Of a stretch of 64,000 nucleotides of DNA, positions 1 through 11,334 are shown piece after piece. Source of the stretch: Cryptomeria japonica (taxonomy: Eukaryota > Streptophyta > Pinopsida > Cupressales > Cupressaceae); assembly GCF_030272615.1 (NCBI RefSeq), contig NC_081406.1:167755521-167819520 (forward strand), given 5' to 3'. Below the pieces are notes generated by a model. The model saw only the letters and a list, made by a program, of their open reading frames with translations, had not been told where the DNA came from and did not search any database. Position numbers and translations under genes: made by a program. Position 1 is the stretch's first letter, and the number at the start of each line of letters is the position of its first letter.

Positions 1-204
1 TTAAAAAGCCTATAGACACACTTAAGGAAAGGAAAACTAAACTAAAGCATGTGTGATAGCCCTTAGACTAAAGAAAAAACTTTGGAGTACAATTTACTAG
101 TATAATGTATCTCAGTTGACTCACTAAAATGCTTTGCATTCTTCCACAGTATTTGGTATTCTATTGTGGATTTGGTAATATACTAAAAAAGGTATAAGGT
201 TTCA
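1..204. other. No gene seen; sequence upstream of LTR N
   Basis: AT-rich sequence without a convincing reading frame. It may be the end of an older copia element, because a purine-leaning stretch (ctaaaaaaggtataagg) lies just before the presumed LTR start. Nothing firmer can be said. Confidence 0.3.
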
Positions 205-1391
205 TGTTGCACATATGAATAACATTGTTGTCATTATTGTCATTGATGTCAAATTGATGTCAGTTTGTGGTCTAGTTGTTGTTGGTGATCCGGATATGGA
301 TATTTTCAGTTTGGTGTATCTAGTTGATGGTCTGGATGTCTGTTTCTATGATATTATGCTATGAAATGGATTTCATATTCACTTGGTGTTTATTAGAGGA
401 TGTGGGATGATGATTCAATGTGTTTCTGGAAGTTTGGTGTTCCTAACTTGATCTAGAAGTGATTCTGTTATCTTTGGTGAGTGCTCTAGTGAGATATGTT
501 ATGTTATAGAATGCATGCTTGTATCAAATATGCTTTAGATGATCATGTAGATCAAATTCTTCTATTCTTAATTTATTGTACTTCTTTTTATGGTGGACCA
601 CTTATTCTATTTTTGGGTTTGGGTTCAGACATTTTGGATTCAGCGGATCGGTTTGTATTGGCTTATGCATATTGGTTTGAGTGGTTGTGTGCAAATATTT
701 TTGATGATGATTGGGAGGTGTTACAACTTGGTATGACCCCTTAGACATCTTGTTTACCTTCTAGATGATATATTTTTGGGTCTACACTATGTACACATTA
801 AATTTTCCTTTGCCTGACCTAGAAAAGTTTATTTTGATCCAATTGATATATATTAGGTAGATAAAATGAGTTTGATAGGTATGTGTATGATGATAATGTA
901 TGAAAAGAGTGTGCTATGATGATATGAAGTGTGAAGTAGATCTAAGGTTCGGTGGTTGTGTATAGAAGACAAATGCATACAAATTGTGAACTTTTATCCA
1001 CATTTTGATAGATGCTATTTTGTATAAAGTTCAATCTATTATTTCTATTGTATCTAAACAATAGTTTGTATATTGACCTAAATAAGTGATCTTCAATTGA
1101 GAGTATTGATTTTGCATCTTGCTTGAGTTTGTATGCCTTACTCTACAATTCTGGAGTAGGGAGTTCTTTGGAGCTATTCATTGTAAATTATTGATATATA
1201 TTGTGAGTTAGATTCTCACCATGGGTTTTCCACATAAAAAATCTTGGTGTTTCTGTGTGGGTGTTTTGATGATTGAGTTACTTACCTTTATGCACAAATG
1301 TTTCGATGAATGTTACAGTTCAATGTGATCAAGTTTTTGTATATGTTGATTCATTCCTCCTCTCTCAGCTTCTATTAGTTTCAATATTTCA
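205..1391 (+). repeat. Copia-type LTR (N), broken from its interior by element G
   Basis: The right part carries the block shared by most copia LTRs here: a 'gggttttccacataaaaa' stretch at about 1223-1241, then a 'ttggtgttt' stretch, then a pyrimidine-rich 'cattcctcctctctcag' tail ending in ..tttca at 1391. Directly after it comes the target site of G. On the far side of G (62212 onward) the sequence reads 'ccggtatgaggttcagg', which resembles the initiator-tRNA-Met primer site that normally follows a copia LTR. The left end at the TGTTGC near 205 is a guess. The open frame at 496-744 inside it shows no family similarity and is probably chance. Confidence 0.55.
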
Positions 1392-1395
1392 CTAG

Positions 1396-2530
1396 TGCAA
1401 CATCCTAAATTGTACTCCCTTACAATTTTGTCCTCATTTGGGCCCTCATCTTGTCATTCATCCCCCAAGGCCTGATCAAAGCCCTGATTCTACTCACATC
1501 ATGCACCAAACTCAAAAATTTCATCATGCACACATTCTTACCCAATTTCATGAGTCCCTAATTGGTCAAGACCAGGGCGCTAGCACCCTGGTCCTCCCAA
1601 TTACGACCCATTTTGGAATCTCTCAAAGGTCATCTAAAATGAGCAAGAATTCTAATCCCATGTCAGCTCATGTCAGAAAATTAAGTTGTTTTTTGATAAG
1701 AAAGTATAAAAGGAGGTCTACCCCTCTCATTTTAATCCTAACAATGATATTCAATCAATTCATTCAAGAACTCAAGCATTCAAATTCAATTGAGCAAGCA
1801 ATCAATCTTCTTTCAAGAATTGGAGAAGAAGTAAGGTCAAGATTCAACCATTGGAGCTGACATTCATGTTCTATTTTTATGAAGACTATATAAAATCCTA
1901 ATTCCTTATTAAGACAAATAAAACTTCATAAAATGGTATATCATTAGTGTTTCAAACATTATTCAGCATTTCTCTCAAAAGGAAATCACTTGTATAACAA
2001 CAACTAATTTACATTTCATTTCTATTTCATAGTTAATTCCAAAATTGGGGTTTGACCTAAGGTAAACCCCTATTCCCAACCATTTTCTCTTCTCTATTTT
2101 GCACAAGAATAGGTATGGAGCTACGATTTTCAGAATCGATATTATTTATATAGACAAACAAGTTCCCCTTTAGACAGTGAAAAGTGTAGAGGACAAGAGT
2201 AACATGCACTATGGTCCCAACATTTTAGGACAATATTTTGGGAACATATCCAAACACTCTCATATTAAAGAATCTAGGTTTGTGGCTTTGTCTGGTGACT
2301 ATAGCTCACTATTTATGCATGATTACTTCAGTTTTAGTATTTTCACAATTCAACTTAAAAACAGGGAGTAAAATCCTAACCAATGATTCTAATCATAATT
2401 CTCAGCCCTATCCTTGTTGATTTGAGGATAGATCTATCATATTCACCCCTCTTTAATGTAATTGGCCCCTAAGAAAAAATGAGTGGTCTTCATACATCAA
2501 ATAGTGGAAACCCTATTTTTCACCTTTACA
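1396..2530 (+). repeat. 5' LTR of element G
   Basis: Begins TGCAACATCC (the other copy has TGTAGCATC) and ends CACCTTTACA. It matches 61093-62210 over its whole length, including the segment with 'caccaaactcaaaa', the TATA region, a 'ggggtttgaccta' block and the 'ggtggaaaccct' tail. The open frames inside it (for example 1438-1860) have no counterpart of conserved length in the other LTR, so they are not genes. Confidence 0.85.
1705..1713 (+). promoter_or_regulatory. TATA box of G 5' LTR
   Basis: TATAAAAGG lies about 310 bp into the LTR, followed by a C/T-rich stretch. The same motif is at 61432-61440 in the 3' LTR, which supports it as the U3 promoter. Confidence 0.6.
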
Positions 2531-3079
2531 TTTTGGTGAACCCAACATCTTACACTTTAATTTTCTGATTATGTTCTCAAATATGAGTGTTTATAAATTT
2601 CAAATTCAAATTTACATTTACAAGTTTAATTTTTAATTGAATTTAAAATATTTAGAGGATAAATTCACAGAAAAACCCTAATTTTTTATTCTAAAATTGA
2701 GCTTGTGGGTTGCCTAATTTGGATTAATTATTTCAGATCTAATTATTCATGCAATTTAAAATTCAAATGTTCACTCATAGATCTAATTTTCAATTGAATT
2801 ACATAAATTTAGTGGTTAAATTCACATAAACCCTAATTTATACATTTACTTGTGAGTTGCATGATTTTCAAACCAATTTTTCAAATCTGATCTTCATGAT
2901 ATCCTATTATGTGATCTAGATGCATTTATCTTTCAAATTCATAAATTAAATTGCTCAATTAATTGGTTAATCAGTCATTTTAACAAAATTTTACATTGTT
3001 TAATGATAATTTTCAAGTTGAATTTCAAATTTCTCTCCTTTGTGCATGAGTTTTACTACCATTAGTCCTACCTACAATA
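2531..3079 (+). other. Leader of element G, no gene
   Basis: Sequence after the 5' LTR, beginning ttttggtgaacccaacatc, where the primer site should be. I cannot assign the tRNA. It is AT-rich with repeated 'aaattcaaat' phrases and no reading frame. It ends in CAATA (3075-3079), the target site of element F. The native continuation is at 39964-39968 and beyond. Confidence 0.6.
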
Positions 3080-3473
3080 TGTTGGAAACAATGAGCATTG
3101 AGAGGGGGGTGAATTAGTGTTCCAGTATTTATAAATTTGTTAATTGGATTCTTAATCAACTGGATGCACAAATAAGAAACTGAAATGCAGAAACACAAGG
3201 CAAACAAGAACAGAACCATAACACCAATATTTTTATGTGGAAAACTAGAAAGGGAAAAACCATGGTGGGATTTAAACCCATAATATTATTCCACTATGGC
3301 TAATAGAAAAATAATATTATGAAAGGGGAATGCACTTGCAATTAGAACACTGCCCAGAGCTCACTGCTCAGTTACAAAAATAGGGCTACAACCTCGAAGG
3401 AAGGCTCACTACCTTATTGATAATTACAAAATGATTACAATGAACAATGAACTGGAAACCAACATCTAACTAT

Positions 3474-4428
3474 TGTTAGAATCAAGGAACATTGAGAGGG
3501 GGGGAGTGAATCAGTCTTTTGTCGAAAATCAAATTCACAAACTTATTCTTTATCCACTAGTTAGAAATGCATAACAGTAAAGAACATAAGCAAGCAATAA
3601 ATAAACCACAGATCCACAACACCAAATTTTTTACGTTGAAATCCAGAAAGGGAAAAACCATGGTGGGAGTGGGACCCACAATATTCATATACTATGGCCA
3701 GGAGTACATAAATATTACATAGATGGGGAATACACTTGCATTCAGGCTCACTGCTCAATTACAATGACCTGGAAGGCTACAACCTTCAAGGAAGTCTCAC
3801 TGACTTACAATTTAGTTATAATGAGAAAATACAATAAAAGAACTCTGAAATAGCATCTGAAAATGCAAGAATAAGTTTATGTTAAGCACAAGATCTCTGA
3901 CTGTACTTGCTCTGTAATATGCTATGTTTCTGTCGCAGTTAGCTATCAGATCAATTAGGAATCAAATGCGCAAGTGAAACTATGCTCAATCACACCAAAA
4001 TGGATCACCACAACAGTAATACACTAAAAACCAATCACCAACTCAATCTTATATATCTGGTCATATTAGAAATAGGCTTCTCCAAGTCACCTATAAAAAT
4101 GTAACGTGTAGGTTCAAGTCAGCTTCAATCTCTAACAAGACAGCACCAGACCAATTTTTTTTCCAAAATGTTACACCAATGTCAGCCTCATCATTTACAC
4201 CTCAAACTTAGTCACCAAAATCACCACAAACAACAAAAATCTTATGGAACCAAAACTACACTAGAATAATCCTGATTTATCGATTAAATAGCTACCGATT
4301 AACTCCTGCTTGTGGATAAGAGAAATCACGACCACTATATTGAATCTCCAAGAAGATTTTCCATCAATGACAACCCTAAATCATGAGTCAAGCATCAAAA
4401 ATGACCAGATGAGTGTCAATTTCCAACA
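3474..4428 (-). repeat. 3' LTR of A1
   Basis: 955 bp, plus-strand ends TGTTAG and CCAACA. It aligns with 8159-9969 once the solo LTR at 8291-9163 is removed. The ORF at 3561-3758 (-) lies inside the LTR and is not supported as a gene. Confidence 0.85.
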
Positions 4429-4440
4429 ATCTCCCCCTTT
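4429..4440 (-). other. Polypurine tract of A1
   Basis: The minus strand reads AAAGGGGGAGAT immediately before the 3' LTR, as required for plus-strand priming. Similar tracts precede the 3' LTRs of D, C2 and F. Confidence 0.75.
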
Positions 4441-4889
4441 GACATTAATGGCAACAGCTATGAAAAATGGCTAAGTGTTGAAACCTGTGAAACCTATACA
4501 CTGGATCAAGAATGAAATAATTATAAGGCTCCCCCTTAGATCAATAACCCAAAAACTTGTAGAAATATGTACACTCCATACACAGTCAACCTATACATTT
4601 TTCACCTTATCTCTCCCCCTTTGATAGCAATGCCAAAGATAGGGTGTGATGCGAAATTCCCTATACATATATATACACCAGATGAATAGATCTATACACA
4701 CTTAACTATATCTTCATATGTAGACTTAAGAAATCCAAAATAGGTATTCCAACCTGCCCATAATCTCTCCAAAATTGAGACAAAATCATTCTAAACATAA
4801 GCATGGAATTCTATTGCATGCAACTCAATTGGTGTTTCCTGAGTCATATTCTAGATATATTCCATCTTATGGCACACCAAGGTGTCTAA
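4441..4889 (-). other. 3' untranslated region of A1
   Basis: No reading frame with family support. It contains a second 'ctccccctttga' box near 4612-4624 similar to the polypurine tract, which is also found twice in F. The plus-strand frame 4775-5083 is a shadow of the ORF2 end. Confidence 0.45.
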
Positions 4890-6533
4890 CTAGGGACCAA
4901 TTAGGTTTTGGAGTTCACCTGCCCTTCTTTGCATCCGATCCTTCTCCAAATTACCGATTTGTCCTAAAAGAGTCAAAATTTGACCTTCAACATTTTCGGT
5001 CAAGTTTGTTGTGGGATCATATGCCTGAGAAATTTGGGCTAACTGACATCTACAATTATCTATCTGCTTGTCTATTTCAGTAGTAAAATTTGTCAAAATT
5101 AGACAAGACTTATAGATCTTACCACCTTCCTATGAAGCCTCATCAATTAATTTTAGTTCTTTGTCAAGTTGGGCCTTATCACTATCAATCATTTGCAAAA
5201 ATGTTTTTATTCTTGCATCTTTGAATTTCTCCAAAGCCTGTCAGGTTGAAGCCTTGGTCAAAGAATTAAATTGAGTAGATATATGATCTAGAAAGTGCTT
5301 GAGCTTACTAGATGAACTTGTATTAGCATCAAGTTGCAATTGTGTTACCATCTATTCTAAAACTTTAACTAATTTCTCAATAAGCTTATTTTCTTCTGAC
5401 TCAGATTGTGCTAACTCCTAACTAGCTTGAGCTTGGAGGGCAGTAGCAACAATCATTCTTTCAGCTGGAGACATTTGATCAAATAGCTTGTCAAAATTGA
5501 TGTTAAATTGAGGAAAGATCTCTTGGCTTTGAATTTTGGAAGTGTCAATTTCCATAAGGATTGGAGTTTCTGTCACTTTTCGTTTCCCCTTGTCTTGTAT
5601 ATTTTGCTTCTCCTCTTGATTTTTCTTTGCCTCATCCTATCCGATTTTGGCTTTATCCTCTATGGGTGACTTATGTGAACCGATGTCACCACCTGGTGCA
5701 CCAACCTCTGTCTCAACTTATTTAACATTTGCCTTATCAGGCTCAACCTTTGTTGAATCCAAAACTTGTTTCTTTGTAACATCCTGTGTATCCTCCAGCT
5801 TTTCTTCATTAGATACTGGATGGTTCTCTACCCGAGTGGCTCGATCATGTGAATTAGATTCTACTAGTCAATTCTTAGTGAGAAATTTCTTCCATATCTC
5901 AATAGTTTATTTTTTGATCTCCTCCACTCTTCCAACCATAAGGCTGTTAATTTTGTGTTTTCTTCTAAATTCTTTTTTGTTTGCTGGCAAAATCAACCTA
6001 TTAGTTTCTTCAACAGTGATATTGGTGCACTAATTGACCAGTTCACTTTCCTTTATTTTCTTATCCATTTGACTTGTAGATTTTCTTCTAGCATCAAGAA
6101 TACTATATATATCTTTTGGAAGATATCGTTCTATCTCAATTAAAGTTTTGATAAATACATCCAAATGTAATACTATAGCTTCCTTGATCTATCTTTTATC
6201 ATTATCATCTAAATTCTCATAATATATAGAAATATTCTTCAAGTTCCAATCCTTGATAATTTCATCAATTAATTCATGAGCAGATAAAGGATGAATAATA
6301 TCATACTTGGTTTGAGCCATTTCCATCTTACCAGATTCAATTGCTTCATCCAAGTTAGATTTGACTCTCCATCCTCTCTTTGGTCTACTAGATGGAATGG
6401 GTTCAGATTTCACTCTCTTCTCTTTTTGCCCTTTCTTCTCTTCACCCGATTAAGGCTTCCAGACTTCCCTTGAAAATTGTCCTTTCTTGGGGGCCTTTTG
6501 GATCTCTGCATCTAACTCCGTCTCAAATGCCAT
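4890..6533 (-). pseudogene. A1 ORF2 (C-terminal type): coiled-coil protein of unknown function, broken
   Basis: On the minus strand a frame begins MAFETELDAEIQRPPRKD at 6533 and runs, with several stops, to about 4890. Visible parts are a charged N-terminus, a segment at 6413-6189 with LIDEIIKDWNLKNI, a Lys/Glu-rich middle, a segment with SPAERMIVATALQ, and a C-terminal coiled-coil piece (5096-4890) with EIDKQIDNC and EGQILTLLGQIGNLEKD. The same order is found in F at 21690-11335. Conservation of such parts between two insertions means this is a genuine retroelement ORF, not noise. No known domain is recognised. Relative to F it lacks about 570 residues at the N-terminus, consistent with the 1.7-kb shorter interior. 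Confidence 0.65.
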
Positions 6534-6884
6534 TTCAAATTTTCAAAAGATTAAGCCTAGATATGCACTCAAAAAATACCTTAACTTTTTGTTGGATGCC
6601 CTAACCTTCTTGCCAAAATGCTTCTAGCTCTCTGATTGCCTGAAAGTATTGATCACGTTGTTTTGCAAATTGAAAAAACTATTCACAAAATGAAAAATGA
6701 TTCTTGTATTTGTCCTTTTAACTTCACAAACCCTAATTTCATTTTGAAATAAATGCACATCAGATATCCAACCAGATGCCCTATTTAGCTACCAGATGCA
6801 GAAATTAGCCATCAGAATTCCAGACATCAACTGAAATTCAATTCCTACCATCTATAATCCATCGACTATAGATCTCATCAAGAG

Positions 6885-8090
6885 GTACTACAAAATTTGT
6901 GATACTGCAAGATTTGTATGAATTTGCCTCCCCCTAAGGCCAAGAGCCCTAGTTATCGGATGAGGGTTCTGCAACGGATCAGGTACAGATCCACTATCTG
7001 CCTTAGATTCATCTTTTCTCACCCACATCTTCTCATGCTTGTCTTTGATCTCTTCTACTTTCATTTTTCCCTTCTCATCTAATTTACTCTTCTCTATCAG
7101 AGCATTGTTCTTTCTTTTGCAGTATTTTGCAATGTGACTAGTTTTGATGCATGTATGACAAACACCATTATTCTACATAGGTATGAAGTTCATCTGATTT
7201 GGTCTTGTCCTACATTGATTAGAGATATGTCCAAACATTCCAAAAGAATAGAATCTTTTGTTTTGGAATTTATTCATTACTGCTTTACACATATTTGACT
7301 TGTGTCAAGAATTATTGCATATGAAACACTGATCGGTAAAGGTAGGAACATTATTCATCCTACTTTTTCATTGATTTTCCATATGACCAAACTTATTGTA
7401 AGTAAAGCATCTACCATTGAATTTGTGAGCATTAGGTTGTCTTACCGAAGGATTATTGCACTTCTTTTGATTAGGTTTTGCATTGCCTTGTCCAAATCCG
7501 AAGGATTCACCTTTCTCAAATCTTAGACCTCACATGTCCTTTCCATGTCTTTGAGTTTCCAGCATCTCATCAAGCCTTGTTGAGCTAGCTTTGAATTTGT
7601 CTTTGTATTCATTGGCAGTAGCAAGTTCATCCCTTAAAGTAGCAATCTATCTCTCAAGTTCTTAACCATTATTCCTTGATTGTGTCAACTTAAGCTTCAA
7701 CTGATCATTCTCATAGGTAAGCCTAAAGCATTAATATGCTCTTTCCTTCAATTATTGTGCCAGATTTTCTTCATTTTTCTTCCAATCCTCAATTTCCTTA
7801 GTCAACCTCATTGCAATGGATTGCATCTCATTCTTCAAAGAAACATTCTCTCTTTCAATCTTGTTAACTTCATTAGCTTTATCCTAGTACTCCATGATCA
7901 TATCTTCTTTCTCCTTTAGCTTGTCCATCAATTCCTTCCTCTTCTCTCTAGAGATGTTAGCTTGATCCTTTAGGTCATTAATAAAATCATCAGCAACATT
8001 CAAGTTGTTTTTTAAGGTACAAATCTCAATTCTAGTTGCATCAAGATTCTCAAGTGCCACACTGAGTTGTCTCTGAAAACCGGAATCCAT
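6885..8090 (-). pseudogene. A1 gag: coiled-coil plus zinc-knuckle nucleocapsid, broken
   Basis: The minus-strand start MDSGFQRQLSVALENLDA is at 8090, 54 bases after the primer site. A long heptad-like coiled coil follows (to about 7884, first stop) and continues in other frames. Near 7340-7110 come remnants of three CCHC knuckles: a degraded first, a second in which Cys positions have changed, and a readable third, CHTCIKTSHIAKYC. The layout matches F's Gag (37576-36507) residue for residue in places. In A1 the frame continues through KHEKMWVRKDE, where F has a stop. Gag would coat the RNA and build the particle; coiled-coil Gags of this kind are known in plant copia-type elements. Confidence 0.7.
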
Positions 8091-8143
8091 TGAATCAATC
8101 TCCCTCATCATCCTCAAGCAGTTAAGCTTCCTGAGAGGAACTA

Positions 8144-8158
8144 GGCTCTTATACCAAT
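8144..8158 (-). other. Primer binding site of A1
   Basis: The minus strand reads ATTGGTATAAGAGCC directly after the 5' LTR, one base off the common ATTGGTATCAGAGCC, complementary to initiator tRNA-Met. Confidence 0.8.
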
Positions 8159-9969
8159 TGTTAGAATCAAGGAACACTGAGAGGGGGGGTGAATCAGTGT
8201 TTTGTCAAAAATTAAATTAACAATTAAAAATATAAGAAAGCAATAAATAAACCACAGATCCACAACACAAGAATTTTTACGTGGAAACCCTTTTGGGAAA
8301 ATGGTGTCTCAACCTTGCATTTACATGAGGTTACTATTTATAGTAAGTTTTCATTTAATCATGAAATGGTACAAAATTCTCCCTGAAGCTTTTGGTTGGC
8401 TAGATAAGCATCCCAGTAAAGTTACATCGCAAGATCACAACTAGTTTTGAAGATATTAATTTTTTTTGTTTTGGAGGGGTCCAATGAAATGTTTAAATTT
8501 TATTTTGAGGACTTTAGAGGCCCTGAAACACCCTAAGAAATGGGTGTAAATGGTACAACATTTTACGAGACAATAGATAACTTTGTGAGCTTACCGACAC
8601 TTCAAACAGTTCATCAATAGGACACACGGTTCTCAAGTTATGGCCTCTGGAAGTTTGTACTCCTAAAATGGGAAATATAAAATACATCAAAACACATAAA
8701 TTAGCTATAAAAAGGGAGGGGCACATCATAGCACATCTAGAAGGGAGATAAGGTCAGCTACACCTTATTGGGTGGTTTTAGCCCATGGTTTTGTAATATC
8801 GTTTGATGGTTTCTTGTATTGTATCTCCTATATATGAGGTGCATGAGATAGAGATTGTTTGTAAGAGTCTTATGACTTTTGAATTACTTTTGAATCTATG
8901 ATTAGTGGTACTCCTGTGAAGATATTTCTCTACAAGTATATTGTAATCTATTCTAATTGCTAAATAATACATTGGTTGGCTTTTGGAGTGTGGGGTTTTT
9001 CTCCCGAAAGGGTTTTCCCCACATAAAACACTATGTTATGGTTTGAATGTTATTATATCTATTTTTTTTTTCTGTAACTGTTGTGAGGATCTATAAAAAA
9101 TTTTGCATTACACTCCTCTCAAGGTTAGTGTAGGAAGTTGTTCCACTACTTAACTTCCTTACAAACCCAAAAAGGGAAAAACCACGGTGGGGCTAGGACC
9201 CACAATATTCATATACTATGGCTAGGAGTACATAAATATTACATAGATGGGGAATGCACTTGCATTCAGGCTCACTCCCTAGAGTTCACTTCTCAATTAC
9301 AATGACTCAAAAGGCTACAACCTTCAGGGAAGTCTCATTGACTTACAATTTAGTTATAATGAGAAAATACAATAAAAGAACTCTAAAATAGCATATGACA
9401 ATGAAAGAATGAGTTCCAGTTAAGCACAAGATCTCTAACTGTACTCACTTTGCAATATGCTCTATTTTTGTGTCAGTCAACTACTAGATCACTTGGGAAT
9501 CAAATGCACATGTGAAACTTTGCTCAATCAAACTAAAATGGATCACCACAATAGTAATACATTGAAAGCCAATCACCAACTCAATCTTATATATCCAGTC
9601 ATATCAGAAATAATCTCCTCCAAGTCAGCTATCAAAAATGTAACGTGTAGCTTCAAGTCATCTTCAATCTCTAACAAGACATAGCACCAGACCAAAACAA
9701 TTTCCAAAATATTACACCAATGTCAGCCTCATCATTTACACCTTGAACTTAGCTACCAAAATCACCGCAAACACCGCAAATCTTACCGGACCAAAATTGC
9801 ACTAGAATAATCTTGATTTATCGGTTAACTGGCTACCAATTAACTCATGCTTCCTAATAAGAGGAATCACGACCACTAAATAAAATCTCCAAGAAGAGTT
9901 GACATCAATGAAAACCCTAAATCATTAGTCAAGCATCAAAAATCACTGGATGGGTGTCAATTGCCAACA
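8159..9969 (-). repeat. 5' LTR of A1, split by a solo LTR
   Basis: Native length is about 930 bp after removing 8291-9163 and its duplication. It shares with the 3' LTR the 'gagaggggggtgaatcag' end, a 'gggaaaaaccacggtgggg' box and the right-hand TGTTGG-type tip. The frames at 9457-9684 and 8778-8972 are incidental. Confidence 0.85.
8291..9163 (+). mobile_element. Solo LTR of a copia element inside A1's 5' LTR
   Basis: 873 bp flanked by the exact 5-bp duplication AACCC (8286-8290 and 9164-9168). The left tip reads TTTTGGGAAAATG, apparently a mutated TGTTGGG; the right tip is CTTCCTTACA. It carries a TATA element (TATAAAAAGG, 8706-8715) and the copia LTR block 'gggttttccccacataaaa' near 9010-9028. 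No interior is present, so it arose by LTR-LTR recombination. Confidence 0.82.
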
Positions 9970-10742
9970 ACTATGCCAGTTCTGGTTAGGCATAAAGTGA
10001 TCTATTAATGCACTGTTATGCTAAACTACTCTATTATGCTCTACTTTGTTTACCATATCAACAAAATTCAAGGATGAACATGTGAAAATATTCTCAATTG
10101 CTCCAAAATCATCTCATAGATCATATCCAAACCCAAATGAATTAACCAAGTTGAACTTATATATCCGCACTAGCAAATTTGATCTCCTACAAGTTGGCTT
10201 CACAAAATATCAGAATATGAAACGTGCAATGCTACAAGTCGGCTCAAATCCTTTCCAAAACATATTATAGACCCAAAATATATGTTCACATGCTTCCTGT
10301 CAATCTCGCCAATTATCTCTAACACATCAACAATCACCAGAATCTATCCAAGAAATTCGGACCACACGATACATCAATAATAATGAAGATATTTTTGTTT
10401 TACTCCTCTACAAGATATTGGATCTTCAAAATGGCTAGGAAGCAATACTAGAGGGTGGATTTTCATGATAATCTTCTTTTGATACTCGGCCAACTAAACT
10501 TGATCACCAAAACCAAAATCCGCTTCACCAAAAATGAGAAATGCCCACAAAACTGTACACTGAGCTTCACTGGATAGACTAGATACCATAAAACTTACTC
10601 AAGACATCTGGTTAACCAGAACTCCATACTAGATAAGATCAGAAAGATAAGTTTCCATAAATGATAATTCATAAGAATCTACATGCATCAGATATCACCA
10701 GTCTTCACTGAAGCATCACCGGAACAACATCAAATTCCAACA

Positions 10743-10754
10743 ATCTCCCACTTT
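10743..10754 (-). other. Polypurine tract of F
   Basis: The minus strand reads AAAGTGGGAGAT directly before F's 3' LTR, one change from A1's tract. Confidence 0.7.
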
Positions 10755-10934
10755 GTCATTGATGGCAACACTGTGAAAAATGATAAGTAATCTAACAATC
10801 TAAAATCTGTACACTCAACTAACTCCAAGACTCACCCTAAGATTAAGCATCACTTTTTATTGCACTCTCCCAATTCTCTCCATTTTTCACTGCTCTCTCC
10901 CCCTTTGACAACAATGGCAAAGGGTAGGGATCCA

Positions 10935-11323
10935 CTAAAACTTATGTACAAAAGAATACAATAATTTACATGAATTTAAAAACATCTACATAGGTAATCT
11001 TTAGGGACTGTAAGTACCCATTCTATCCTCTCAAGAAACAATATAAAATATTAATAAGAGAACAGAACATGCATGCATGCACTTCAACTCCTTTAAGATC
11101 ATATGGCACCTATTTACCTAGAGCATTGACTAAAACTTATGTACAAAAGAATACAATAATTTACATGAATTTAAAAACATCTACATAGGTAATCTTTAGG
11201 GACTGTAAGTACCCATTCTATCCTCTCAAGAAACAATATAAAATATTAATAAGAGAACAGAACATGCATGCATGCACTTCAACTCCTTTAAGATCATATG
11301 GCACCTATTTACCTAGAGCATTG
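10935..11323. repeat. Tandem duplication, two ~195-bp copies
   Basis: The stretch from 'actaaaacttatgtac' to 'cctagagcattg' occurs twice head to tail with no difference that I can see, in F's 3' untranslated region. It includes a 'gcatgcatgcatgca'-like alternation. Confidence 0.9.
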
Positions 11324-11334
11324 ACTACATCTTG

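Larger units (their letters stand above)
3474..9969 (-). mobile_element. Element A1: short relative of F, inserted in F's 3' LTR
   Basis: A complete element with the 5-bp duplication ACTAT on both sides (3469-3473 and 9970-9974), a 5' LTR at 8159-9969 (carrying its own solo LTR), a primer site at 8144-8158, an interior of about 3.7 kb and a 3' LTR at 3474-4428. Gene order on the minus strand is Gag, then an ORF2 that matches only the C-terminal half of F's ORF2. It has no pol, so it depends on another copia element for reverse transcription and integration (inference). Confidence 0.88.
3080..10742 (-). repeat. 3' LTR of F, interrupted by element A1
   Basis: Native parts are 3080-3473 and 9970-10742 (about 1.16 kb). 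The plus-strand left end TGTTGG and right end CCAACA give TG..CA tips. The copy at 37645-39963 shares long stretches, for example the 'aatgcagaaacacaaggca' and 'ggttaggca' segments. The ends meet at A1's ACTAT duplication. The open frame 3025-3219 (-) crosses the LTR edge and is not a gene. Confidence 0.85.

Noticed and set aside
1396-2530. Reading the two G-type LTRs as unrelated solo LTRs
   Set aside because: Each lacks an exact duplication of its own, while gypsy gag-protease sequence lies between them in the right orientation and the outer flanks fit one decayed target site.
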